The position numbers and the translations under genes are program-made. Shown here piece by piece: positions 1 to 8,400 of a stretch of 33,427 bases of DNA. The first letter of the stretch is position 1. Each line of letters starts with the position of its first letter. Where the stretch lies: contig CADEEZ010000002.1 of NCBI GenBank assembly GCA_902826485.1, positions 94,403 to 127,829 of the forward strand, in the 5' to 3' direction. Source of the stretch: an uncultured Gammaproteobacteria bacterium. Its GTDB lineage: Bacteria; Pseudomonadota; Gammaproteobacteria; Berkiellales; Berkiellaceae. Below the pieces are notes generated by a model that worked only from the letters and a program-made list of their open reading frames with translations, was not told where the DNA came from and made no database searches.

Positions 1-12
1 AGGTGCACGCTT

Positions 13-1791
13 ATGGATTTCACAAAAATTACTCATTCTTTAAATTCTGAACTCACCCAAGAAGAAAAAATTAGCCAACTTTTTAAAGCCGTCGAAAATA
101 ATAACATTTTAGTAGTCGGAAGTTTGCTGAAGCAAGACATCGACCTTGAGGCAAAAGATAAATGGGGGTATACGCTCTTGCATTGGGCTTGCGAAAAAGG
201 ATATGTCGAGATAGCGACGCTCTTGATTCAGCATGGTCACAAAGTAGAGGTAACTGAGGACTGGGGTAATACACCATTCCATTTTGCATGTGGAAATGGG
301 CATATTACTATAGTGACTCTCTTGATTCAGCATAATGTAAAACTAGAGTCCCAAAATGCTCTGGGTAATACTTCGTTGCATGTAGCATGCAAAAATAGAC
401 ATAGCAAGATAGCGGCGTTCTTGATTCAACAAACCCCAAATTTACTCAATATAGTAAACAGAAAAAATGAAACTCCCTTGCATTTGACATGCGAAGAAGG
501 ACAAGTCGAGATAGCGGACGTCTTGATTCAGCATGACGCAAATCTAGAGGATAAAGATGAAAACGGTAATACGCCCTTGCATTTGGCATGCGAAGAAGGA
601 CATATTGAAACAGCGGCACTCTTGATTCAGCATGGTGCAAATCTAGAGGATAAAGATGAAAACGGTAATACGCCCCTGCATGTGGCTTGCCAGTATGGGC
701 AAGCCAAGATAGTGGCACTCTTGATTCAGCATGGTGCAAATCTAGAGGCAAGAAATAATTGCGAAATGATATATGACAAAGAAAGTTTAACCTCTTTTAC
801 TCTGAGCCCTGAAAAGAAGAACATGTTAGGAATTTGCGGCGAGACGGTTCTACATGTGGCAGCAAGTTGGGGCAGAACAGAAACAGTGGCGTTCTTGATT
901 CAAAAATGTCCTAACCTAATAAATGCATTAACTTGGCATGGTTATACTCCGTTGGATTATGCGCACCAGCACCCAACAACACTAGGGTTATTAATGCAAA
1001 ATGGCGCACGGCTTGAGGCAGGCAACAGAAAGGGCTATACCTTACTTGCGCGTACCTTATATTCTTACAGAATGGATATGGCATTTTGTATTTTATCATT
1101 TATGACTAAAGATGAAATTGATAAAATGGAAAAGGAATTATTTAATAACATGCTAAATTATTACCCTTGTTTTATCGCGACGGTCAACGATTTTAGAAAA
1201 CAGCGTAAAGTACAGGCTGATAAGTTATATGAAATATTTGGTCATTGCGCGCTGAACGTAAATCAGGTTCATTATCCCCAAAATCAGACACCTGAATTAC
1301 TGATGAAGCAAATAGCTTACCGTTTTCCTGAATGGTATCACCCTCTTATGCTCGCCCATTTAAAAGGGATTTTTGAGATTCCCTACATCTTAGCAAAAAA
1401 ACAAAAAGCACAAAAACAAGAACAAGAAGACGCACTGTTTAATCGTTTACTTGCGGCACCGCTATATGATGAACGGTTAGCGATTTCGCAAGAATTAGGC
1501 TCGCGAGATACTTATTTCAATCGAGCACAGACCTTAGGTGTTGCGAATACGAGTCGTCTTTTGTTTTCAGATATAACAGAATTTGTGGGAGAGGTGTTTA
1601 ATAATATTTATACTCCTTTATCTTCTATTATGAAACGAAAGCATGAAGAAGATAACAAAGGCCCGCAAAGGAAAAAACTAAAGGCAGAGGCCCCATTAAC
1701 TGATGTAGAAATGGTTGAAGAATACAAGGAAGAGACTCTTTCAGATGATGTAGAGATGCCTGATAAAGATAAAAGACCAAAAAAGAAATAA
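13..1791 (+). CDS. Ankyrin-repeat protein with C-terminal nuclear localisation signal; likely effector
   Basis: 592 residues. From about residue 50 to 345 the protein is built of some nine or ten ankyrin repeats of the form GNTPLHxACxxGHxxxAxLLIQHGANLE, a protein-binding scaffold; about residues 250-275 form a non-ankyrin insertion. Residues about 350-540 are helical and unrecognised. The tail carries a textbook bipartite nuclear localisation signal (KRK at 541-543, ten-residue spacer, RKKLK at 553-557) and ends in KRPKKK. There is no signal peptide, so export, if any, would be by a host-cell-directed system such as type IV secretion; no such genes are in the window. The start is supported by AGGTG seven bases upstream. 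A paralogue follows at 1924. The family assignment is certain; the effector role is inferred from domain make-up and the nuclear signal. Confidence 0.9.
   Translation: MDFTKITHSLNSELTQEEKISQLFKAVENNNILVVGSLLKQDIDLEAKDKWGYTLLHWACEKGYVEIATLLIQHGHKVEVTEDWGNTPFHFACGNGHITIVTLLIQHNVKLESQNALGNTSLHVACKNRHSKIAAFLIQQTPNLLNIVNRKNETPLHLTCEEGQVEIADVLIQHDANLEDKDENGNTPLHLACEEGHIETAALLIQHGANLEDKDENGNTPLHVACQYGQAKIVALLIQHGANLEARNNCEMIYDKESLTSFTLSPEKKNMLGICGETVLHVAASWGRTETVAFLIQKCPNLINALTWHGYTPLDYAHQHPTTLGLLMQNGARLEAGNRKGYTLLARTLYSYRMDMAFCILSFMTKDEIDKMEKELFNNMLNYYPCFIATVNDFRKQRKVQADKLYEIFGHCALNVNQVHYPQNQTPELLMKQIAYRFPEWYHPLMLAHLKGIFEIPYILAKKQKAQKQEQEDALFNRLLAAPLYDERLAISQELGSRDTYFNRAQTLGVANTSRLLFSDITEFVGEVFNNIYTPLSSIMKRKHEEDNKGPQRKKLKAEAPLTDVEMVEEYKEETLSDDVEMPDKDKRPKKK
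538..675 (+). repeat. Recently duplicated 99-bp ankyrin repeat unit
   Basis: Bases 538-576 are identical to 637-675 (39 bases, period 99, exactly 33 codons, one ankyrin repeat). Neighbouring repeats also share the stretch coding LLIQHGANLE almost base for base. This indicates recent unit duplication or gene conversion inside the ankyrin array. Confidence 0.85.
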
Positions 1792-1817
1792 GTATTATTT
1801 TTCTTCTTGTTTATATA

Positions 1818-1842
1818 GGCCATTTTATCTTTAAAAATGGCC
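1818..1842. terminator. Rho-independent terminator after the first ankyrin gene
   Basis: A perfect nine-base stem (GGCCATTTT at 1818-1826 with AAAATGGCC at 1834-1842) encloses a seven-base loop, followed by a T-rich stretch to about 1857. It lies 27 bases after the stop codon. Confidence 0.75.
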
Positions 1843-1871
1843 TTCATTTTATTTTCATTGAAACTACTTAT

Positions 1872-1899
1872 TTGTTAGAATATTGATTTAATTTATATT
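1872..1899 (+). promoter_or_regulatory. Candidate promoter for the second ankyrin gene
   Basis: TTGTTA at 1872-1877 and TATATT at 1894-1899 are 16 bases apart and lie 25 bases before the ATG at 1924. The match to the sigma-70 consensus is moderate (4/6 and 5/6) and the region is AT-rich, so chance matches are likely. The upstream terminator makes a separate promoter reasonable. Confidence 0.35.
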
Positions 1900-1923
1900 C
1901 ATTTTTGTAGCAGGTATACGCTT

Positions 1924-3048
1924 ATGGACGTCTCGACAGACACAGATTTATCACCCGACACTAGGGCACTTTTTGACGCAATAGCAGACAAGAATATCTC
2001 TCTAATGAAATATTTGGTTGAAATAGTCTCAAACCTAGATGAAGTAAATGAAGACGGAGACACTCTGCTGCATGTTGCTGTTAATTATGAATGTATGGAG
2101 GCAGTAGCGCTCTTGGTTGATAAAGGTGCAAACCTGGAGATAACAAATGCTCAGAGTGACACTGCATGGCAGTTGGCATGTTGGAATGGATATTTAGATG
2201 CAGTGAAATTTTTTGTTCAACGAGACAAAAATCAACTATATGCCGTAAACTGTATTGGTAATACTGGCCTACATCTTGCTGCTAACAATGGATATACGAA
2301 GATAGTGGCGTTCTTCGTTTTAGAAGATAAAAAACTACTAGATAGGGTAAATCGCCTAGGCAATATCCCTCTGCATTTGGCATGCCGGAATGGGCATGTC
2401 AAGACAGTGAAGTTTTTGGTTGCGCAAGACATAAAACAACTAGATAAAGTAAATTTACAGGGTGGTACGGTGCTGCATGCTGCTGTTGAGTGGACGGGAT
2501 GTTTGCAGACAGTGAGCTTCTTGGTTCAACAACATAAAAAGCTATTAGACGTAGGAAATGCCCTGAGTGATACGCCGCTGCATGTTTCAGCCTCTAATGG
2601 CAATAAAGGGTTAACAGCCATCTTGATGCAACTTGGTGCAAAGTTTGATGTCACAAATTATTGTGGCATGACACCACTCCTACAGGCCTATCGTAGAAAT
2701 AAAAAGGATGTGGTTTGTTGTATTTTATCTTTTATGCCAGATGTTGAAGTGAAAAAAATAGTAAACTGGCTCGGGATCCGTTTTGTAGAACGAATAGTGT
2801 CATACTTTCAAAAAGACCTATCATTATCAGATGAGGTAGATAGTCTTCTCGCCCGTTTTCAGAGAATAGGTATTGTTTCTACCAGCGGTCTTTTGGCTCC
2901 TCCTCCTGTAGTGAGCAATACAGTTAATCATTATACACCTTCATTCTCCAATGGAGATCAACAAGGCAATAATACAAGGCAAGATAACATGCCAAATAAC
3001 CCTGGTATCTCTGCTGAAAATAATAAACGGCCAAATAATAACAAATAA
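1924..3048 (+). CDS. Ankyrin-repeat protein, paralogue of the preceding gene
   Basis: 374 residues. Ankyrin repeats run from about residue 40 to 265, with typical GNTPLHxAxxNGHxxxVxFLV elements, several adapted to FFVxxDKKLLDxVN. The segment just after the repeats contains CCILSFM, matching FCILSFM at the same place in the first ankyrin protein, which marks the two as paralogues. The last 45 residues are rich in Asn, Gln and Pro and lack the nuclear localisation signal of the neighbour. No signal peptide is visible. The ATG is preceded by AGGT eight bases upstream, in a short leader nearly identical to that of the first gene. The cellular target is unknown; an effector role is inferred. Confidence 0.88.
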   Translation: MDVSTDTDLSPDTRALFDAIADKNISLMKYLVEIVSNLDEVNEDGDTLLHVAVNYECMEAVALLVDKGANLEITNAQSDTAWQLACWNGYLDAVKFFVQRDKNQLYAVNCIGNTGLHLAANNGYTKIVAFFVLEDKKLLDRVNRLGNIPLHLACRNGHVKTVKFLVAQDIKQLDKVNLQGGTVLHAAVEWTGCLQTVSFLVQQHKKLLDVGNALSDTPLHVSASNGNKGLTAILMQLGAKFDVTNYCGMTPLLQAYRRNKKDVVCCILSFMPDVEVKKIVNWLGIRFVERIVSYFQKDLSLSDEVDSLLARFQRIGIVSTSGLLAPPPVVSNTVNHYTPSFSNGDQQGNNTRQDNMPNNPGISAENNKRPNNNK

Positions 3049-3057
3049 GAAAGAGTA

Positions 3058-3092
3058 CCCTGGATGCCGCGGACAAGCCTCGGCACGTAGGG
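3058..3092. repeat. REP-like palindromic element
   Basis: GC-rich against an AT-rich background. TGCCGCGG (3065-3072) pairs with CCTCGGCA (3078-3085) with one mismatch around the loop ACAAG, and CCCT/AGGG at the ends extend the hairpin. It shares CTGGATGCC with the elements at 3810 and 3889, so it belongs to the same dispersed family. It sits ten bases after the second ankyrin gene and could act as a transcription barrier. Confidence 0.7.
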
Positions 3093-3136
3093 AAAATATT
3101 TAAGCTTCATGCCTATGGGGTTATATTTAGTGATTT

Positions 3137-3865
3137 TTACAGCGCTTCTATCCGCTTATTGTAAGTCCCTTGCTCATTATAAATAAGCCGATTTCGATTT
3201 TTTTCCCAAGCGGTTACCCCATACGAATCATGCCAAGATTCTAAAGTGGTGCGTAAGTCTTTTTCCAATTTTAAATGGTAGGTATCAGCCATATACAAAT
3301 AAATTCGAGCAAAAGCCCCTCTTTGTGCTTCAGGTATATGTATTAAATGTCTTTTTTTATCCACTTGCAGTTCATGACATCCTAGCGCAGGGGTGACATT
3401 AGCTAACACAGCAGGTGTATGTTGTGCTCTTAATTGTTTAGTATGTTTCATTTCAGGCACCCAATTGTGCAAATCTTGACTCATGCGTTGATAAAATACA
3501 TCTATTTTTTTACAACAAGATAACCCTTTATAAAAAAAGCTATTAGGCTTTGAGCAAAGTTTGTGCTGATAACAAGGCAAATCTTTTGCGAGCCATTCAG
3601 TGGGTACAATGGGCATCCTGACCACAGAAACTTGCTCTATGGGGCAATAGCCGCATGCTTGAAATGTCACTTTACCTTCGGGGGAAATAGGCAGTTGGCA
3701 AAAAAAAGTATGGGGTTGCGCTTGGGTGATTTTTTTAAAGGATTTTTGAAGTGTGTCTGCTTGGGCGTGAGAAAGGGGGAAGCACATTAATAAAATAATA
3801 ATTAAATTTGTCGTGCCAGCGAAGGCTGGCATCCAGGGCGGTAATATCTTCATTATAATATACAA
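3137..3865 (-). CDS. Exported endonuclease I (EndA/Vvn family) relative lacking the catalytic Glu-His
   Basis: 242 residues from the first ATG (3865); an ATG at 3853 is equally possible. The N terminus is a signal peptide (hydrophobic LIIILLMCFPL, then AQA before DT), so the product should be periplasmic or secreted. The body follows EndA along its length: TFFC near 53, QACGY near 69, the metal-binding DLHN at 131-134, RGAFARIYLYMADxYxL, W-x-x-x-YGVTAWE, and a QGTYN end matching QGNHN. Family members cut DNA and RNA with a Glu-His pair in WEHVVP; here that site reads RMPIVP (M84, P85). Catalysis by the known mechanism should therefore be lost although the fold appears kept. The signal-peptide region has absorbed a palindromic repeat. 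The glutaredoxin-like gene lies upstream on the same strand and could be co-transcribed. Confidence 0.75.
   Translation of the reverse strand: MYIIMKILPPWMPAFAGTTNLIIILLMCFPLSHAQADTLQKSFKKITQAQPHTFFCQLPISPEGKVTFQACGYCPIEQVSVVRMPIVPTEWLAKDLPCYQHKLCSKPNSFFYKGLSCCKKIDVFYQRMSQDLHNWVPEMKHTKQLRAQHTPAVLANVTPALGCHELQVDKKRHLIHIPEAQRGAFARIYLYMADTYHLKLEKDLRTTLESWHDSYGVTAWEKNRNRLIYNEQGTYNKRIEAL
3810..3836. repeat. REP-like element, left arm, inside a signal peptide sequence
   Basis: A 27-base element matching the reverse complement of 3889-3915 with two mismatches. On its own it is palindromic (TGCCAGC/GCTGGCA). On the minus strand it is translated as WMPAFAGTT inside the signal peptide of the endonuclease I relative. 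Confidence 0.85.
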
Positions 3866-3888
3866 ATTAAGATTTTTTTAGAGAAGTA

Positions 3889-3915
3889 CTGGATGCCAGC
3901 CTACGCTGGCATGAC
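3889..3915. repeat. REP-like element, right arm
   Basis: Inverted partner of 3810-3836. It lies in the 51-base gap between the two minus-strand genes, just after the stop of the glutaredoxin-like gene, and with its partner can form a long hairpin around the start codon of the endonuclease I relative. Confidence 0.85.
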
Positions 3916-3916
3916 A

Positions 3917-4315
3917 CTATTGCAAATTATACCCATTTTGATTTAGCACTTCTTTCAAGGCATCAGCATTATAACCATAAAGCACAGTGTCGCCGACTTT
4001 GACAACCGGGATACCCTTGCCGCCCAGAGAGCGATAAAGCTGATAACCCATATTAGATTTTTCAATATCGTATTCTGTAAATTTAACGTTGTTGTTGTTT
4101 AAAAATTGGCGTAACTTTGTACAATAATGGCACCAGCTGGCGGTTAATATAATGACTTTGCTTTTTTCTGCTTTTACCATATTGAAAGTAGCTGGTTTTG
4201 CCAGAACAGGGGGGCTTAAGGCTAAACTAAAAAAGCCAATACCGAGGACAGTAATGAGACTAAGAAGAATGTGAGTAATGCGGCTTGGCGTACTTGCCTT
4301 AGTGTTATTTAACAT
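3917..4315 (-). CDS. Periplasmic glutaredoxin-like protein
   Basis: 132 residues from the ATG at 4315, chosen over a TTG at 4345 because AAGGG lies about 13 bases before the ATG and the signal peptide begins there. Residues 1-39 are a signal peptide or anchor (hydrophobic ITHILLSLITVLGIGFFSLAL, then VLA). The rest is a glutaredoxin fold: a beta strand VIILTAS, the redox motif CHYC at 62-65, KFTEYDIEKS, and the cis-proline loop GIPVVKVGDTVLYGY. Glutaredoxins are usually cytoplasmic, but exported forms of this kind are known among envelope thiol oxidoreductases. A role in reducing or isomerising periplasmic disulfides is plausible; the next gene downstream encodes a cysteine-rich exported protein, a possible client. 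Confidence 0.82.
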   Translation of the reverse strand: MLNNTKASTPSRITHILLSLITVLGIGFFSLALSPPVLAKPATFNMVKAEKSKVIILTASWCHYCTKLRQFLNNNNVKFTEYDIEKSNMGYQLYRSLGGKGIPVVKVGDTVLYGYNADALKEVLNQNGYNLQ

Positions 4316-4390
4316 AGTGATACATGCGCCCTTAAAATAAGTCAATAAACTTTCTTTTTAAATAAAAACCTATCAAAAATATACTGATGT

Positions 4391-4434
4391 TTTACCATAA
4401 GGTAAAGCGAAAAGCCTATTTACTCAGAATAGGC
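4391..4434. other. Two small inverted repeats upstream of the phospholipase-like gene
   Basis: TTTACC (4391-4396) and GGTAAA (4401-4406) form one short palindrome; GCCTATT (4414-4420) and AATAGGC (4428-4434) form a perfect seven-base stem with a seven-base loop. They sit between divergently transcribed genes. No T-run follows on either strand, so operator or mRNA structure is as likely as a terminator. Confidence 0.35.
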
Positions 4435-4483
4435 AAGGTGATTAAATACAAAATTAAGCTAAAGCTTAGCTAATAACATAGAA

Positions 4484-5251
4484 ATGGGTTGTTTTATGAC
4501 AAGTTTTATTCAGGTTTTCAGACGGTTTTATATATCGCCCATGATTTTAGCTGTTTCTGCTTTATGCGTATTGATTTTTAGTTTATCGATCTCTCATGCT
4601 GCGGCGCCTCTTATGCATGCTTATGTGGGCAAAATTTGGTTAGAAAAACTGGGCGCCCCCGATCAAGACCAAGAGGCTTTTTATGTGGGCACGCTTTTCC
4701 CAGATGCAAGATATTTGGGGCATTTTAAACGCAAAAGCACGCATTTTAAAGGCGTGACTTTAGCCGAAGTACAAGCTCAGCCTAATAGTTTTTACAAAGG
4801 GTTAAAATTGCATTCTTGGTTAGATGAAACGCGCGAAAAATTTGCGGTAAAGTATGGCGTGTATCAAAAATTACAAACTATTCCCAGAAAGTATCGAGCG
4901 AGCTTTTTAAAGTTTATTGAAGACGAAGTCATTTTCAAGCAAACAGATTGGCAAATGGTTAAAAGCAGCCTTTCGAACACCTATACTTACCAAGCTGATT
5001 TTGGTGCCGATGAAAAATCATTATTCATTTGGCATAATTTACTTAAAGTGTATTTTAGTTTCCCTCCGAGCAAATCGCTTAGCCAATTGGCCTTATTTCA
5101 AACTAATTTGGGGGATGTGCCTCAAGAAATGATTCTTACTTTAAGTGAAGCCTTGCCGCTTTATGCTCAAGATCCCTATTTTCAGACTTATACTAAAGAT
5201 TTGTTATTACATCTCACTCAAAAAATAGATCAATATGCTGCTACAAAATAA
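4484..5251 (+). CDS. Exported protein resembling zinc-dependent phospholipase C
   Basis: 255 residues. An N-terminal hydrophobic stretch (about residues 17-36) followed by SHAAAP is a signal peptide. Just after it come spaced residues typical of the zinc-dependent phospholipase C/S1-P1 nuclease-like group: H45 in MHAYVG, D74 in GTLFPDARYLG, H80, H87 in STH, and H110 and D113 in HSWLDE. No recognised domain is visible in the second half. No clear ribosome-binding site precedes ATG 4484; an ATG at 4496 would still leave a complete signal peptide. Enzyme activity is inferred from the metal-ligand pattern alone. Preceding genes run in the opposite direction. Confidence 0.6.
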   Translation: MGCFMTSFIQVFRRFYISPMILAVSALCVLIFSLSISHAAAPLMHAYVGKIWLEKLGAPDQDQEAFYVGTLFPDARYLGHFKRKSTHFKGVTLAEVQAQPNSFYKGLKLHSWLDETREKFAVKYGVYQKLQTIPRKYRASFLKFIEDEVIFKQTDWQMVKSSLSNTYTYQADFGADEKSLFIWHNLLKVYFSFPPSKSLSQLALFQTNLGDVPQEMILTLSEALPLYAQDPYFQTYTKDLLLHLTQKIDQYAATK

Positions 5252-5323
5252 GTCGTTTTTTAAGAAATGATATAGCCAACTTATTTAAATTCTCTCAAAA
5301 TACAAAGATTGAGACATTCGCCA

Positions 5324-5352
5324 TTGCTTTTAACACTCTAACTAACAATAAT
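5324..5352 (+). promoter_or_regulatory. Candidate promoter for the toxin-immunity pair
   Basis: TTGCTT at 5324-5329 and AATAAT at 5347-5352 are separated by exactly 17 bases and lie 55 bases before the ATG at 5408. Match to sigma-70 is moderate. Confidence 0.4.
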
Positions 5353-5407
5353 CTATTCGCGTAATTAAGTAGTTTTAGTTCTTAATCATGAATAGGAAGT
5401 TTTTTTC

Positions 5408-8400
5408 ATGGTAGGTCAAATCATTCCAACGAGCGCTTGGGCACATAATTGTGGTATGCATGTAGTCGCTGATTTTCTTATAGAGCAAATTAAAAAAGAT
5501 AATTTCGAATCTGTTTTTAGTCATTCAGCCTACGATAAATTATTAAGTAGTTTTCGAATCGCCTATAAACTGGAGCATTTAAGCTGGGCTGAAATTCGCG
5601 AAGCAAGTATAAGAAGTACTCGAACAGACGCTCAAATTATTTGGGGATATCCTTTAAGAAAGATTTTGCCAGAAATTTTAAAGAAGAATGCAGATTATAA
5701 AAAAGATTTTTACCCTCAGTTTTCAGCTTTATTAGAGCTGCTTATACAAAATAAAACAGAAGAAGCTCAAAACACCTATCCGATCTTGTTATTGAGCAAT
5801 GAAGTGTTTTTAAAAAAACAAGCAAAAATTCTAATAAATTCTGACGAACTAGAACAGTCAAGACAACATAGGCTGATTGGACAGTATTATGATGTTATTG
5901 GATTTAATAACTATTGCAAAACTATTTTAGAAGACAATAACAAAGAAGATTTATATATTTGGTTGGGTATAGATGAATTAACTGTTTTTTGTAAATATTT
6001 TGGGATTAACGCAGAGTTTAATGGTTATCTACCCGTAGTAGAAAATAATGCAAATAAATTATATTTTGTTAATTCAGGAGAACATTGGGAACGCCTAATA
6101 AATTCAGTTGAATCAGCCATTTTAGATAAAGAAACAGACACATCAGCATTTTATGGCGCTTACCTGACGAAGGGGCGAAGTTATTATGTGGCGAATGCCA
6201 ATCAAATGGCTAATATATTTTTTACTGAAAAATATCTTGAATTTGAATTGTTTTCTCCCTTTTCTAAATCCACTCTTCCTGAACAAAGTCTATATCTAGA
6301 AAAAATCTTTAAAGATCAAATTCTAGAAAAAATGACACTAGACATAGCAATCAAAATTTCATTTGACTATGCTCAAAATAATACAGATCGTCCCTTTTTA
6401 TATCTGGCAGCCCAAAAGTTCTTATTAAACAAAAGCCAATCGACTAATATATCTTTAAGCCCAGAATCTTATAAGCTTATTGAGGCAGCTTTAGAGCATG
6501 CATTTTCTGACTGGGTTAAAAATATAGTCGAATATCTTGAAAAGTGTCCTCTTGAATCTTCTCTTATAAATTTAAATCAGATATTAGAGCTTTGTGCTAA
6601 ACAAAGTTGTAATGCAATTTCAAATAATGATAAACATAAATTATGGGCGTGCTTAAGCGCAGAAGAAAGAATTTTAGTCATACCTGGCCAGCTTAATTTA
6701 TTGCATCATGCCTTCAAAAATAATCAAATTGAGTGGCTTAAAGATAGCGTAATTGATTTTTATAAAGCACGTTATCCAGTAGGAAAGGAAATTTTAGCCC
6801 AACAATTTTATATTTTATGTGATAAAGCAAAAGATGAATATGATAGAAATTTGACGTTCAGAATGGAGAGGGTCAAAACAATAAATGAGTTGTATCAACA
6901 ACTTAATCAATCTGCTTCTTTCTCAGAAAGTCTGGGTATACGCACAAAAATAACTTCGTTTTATGTTAATGAAGCGAGAATTTATGCGGTTGATAAGCAT
7001 TATGAAAAAAGTAAACATACCGCTAAAATTCAATCTAAAAAAATATCGACCTGGGGTTATCCTGCTATGCTGGCTTTGCGTTCAGCAGGCGTGATTGCGG
7101 ATGGAGGGCTCTTGAAGTTTGGCTTAGAAATGGCGCGGCCTTATCTTCCTACACTGGTTCAATTACCTTTTACTTTTTTGGGTGGAAAATTTGCTTCATA
7201 TGCCGGACCCAAATTAGGGTTAAATGCTAAAGAATCAGAAGAATATACCAAAATAATAATGGGCAATTTGGTGAGTTTTGCCCTCATGCCGCAATATTAC
7301 GTTGCTTCTACTGTACTAGGTGGACTGGTTTATTACACCTTTAAAAATAGTGACTATGATAATGTAGAAGCATTTGTTCAATTAGCGACGGATGCAGCAG
7401 CATTGGGCATGAGTAATGATTCGCAAAATAAGACGACTAAACAAGGTGAAGCTTATGAGTATCAGCTCAATAAAAATTTAACCCCATTCTTTGGTGACTA
7501 TTCAGCTGATTATGTCGCACCAATGGTTAGCTATATTGATAAAAAAACTCAGCAGTTTGATGGTTTGGTTCAATACCCTGTTATCGCACTTTGTGAACAA
7601 TTAAGTCCATATTATAGCGATTCCATGCTTTCTCAGATGGCAGGTGTAATGGGAGAGTCGGTCAAACTTCCGATGGAACTGGTTAAATCATTACAAAATT
7701 ATAAAAATTCATGGGGAGAATCTGCCTTTAATCTTATTGAGGGTACAGCCTTAGGTTTTATGGGAGAATCTAAATTTAAAAATGAAAGATTACATGCCAT
7801 TCAGTTATATCGTACTCATGAACTTCAACAAAAAGTGAATGGGTTATCAGAAAATGTCACAGAGCAACAAAAAGTGCTGACTGAGTTTCAAGCTAATTTA
7901 GAGAAAGAAACACTTACTTTGGCTGAACTTAAGAATCAATCGGATTCACCAGCTGATTTCTTATCAAAGCAAGAAAATCTGGTAGCAAGCCTTCAAAAGC
8001 AGGTTGATGTTTGTCAGCTTAAGGCAATTGAAGCAAATGCAAATTTAACTAGCCAAATCGAAAAGTTAACTCAGGCATATGATCAAACTGAAGATTTATA
8101 TGAAAAAACTGAAGGGTTTTTCTACTCTGAAAAATGGAAAGACGCTTTTTTAAAATATCAAAACAGCCTGGTCAAATTTAATGCAACAAAGCCAGAAAGT
8201 GATAAACTTAAGCTGACCAATGAAAAAGCTTTGGCTGAGTCTCAATTTTATAATACGAATACTGTTAATCAAAGTTTAGCCTCTTGGGCTAAAGGAATAG
8301 AAAATTTGTATGCTAAATACAATAATAATTTTCCGAATGGAGCGAGTCCAGGCAGGTTCTTAGATGCTATTATAGATGAGGGGTTTAAGCTTTATTCTGA

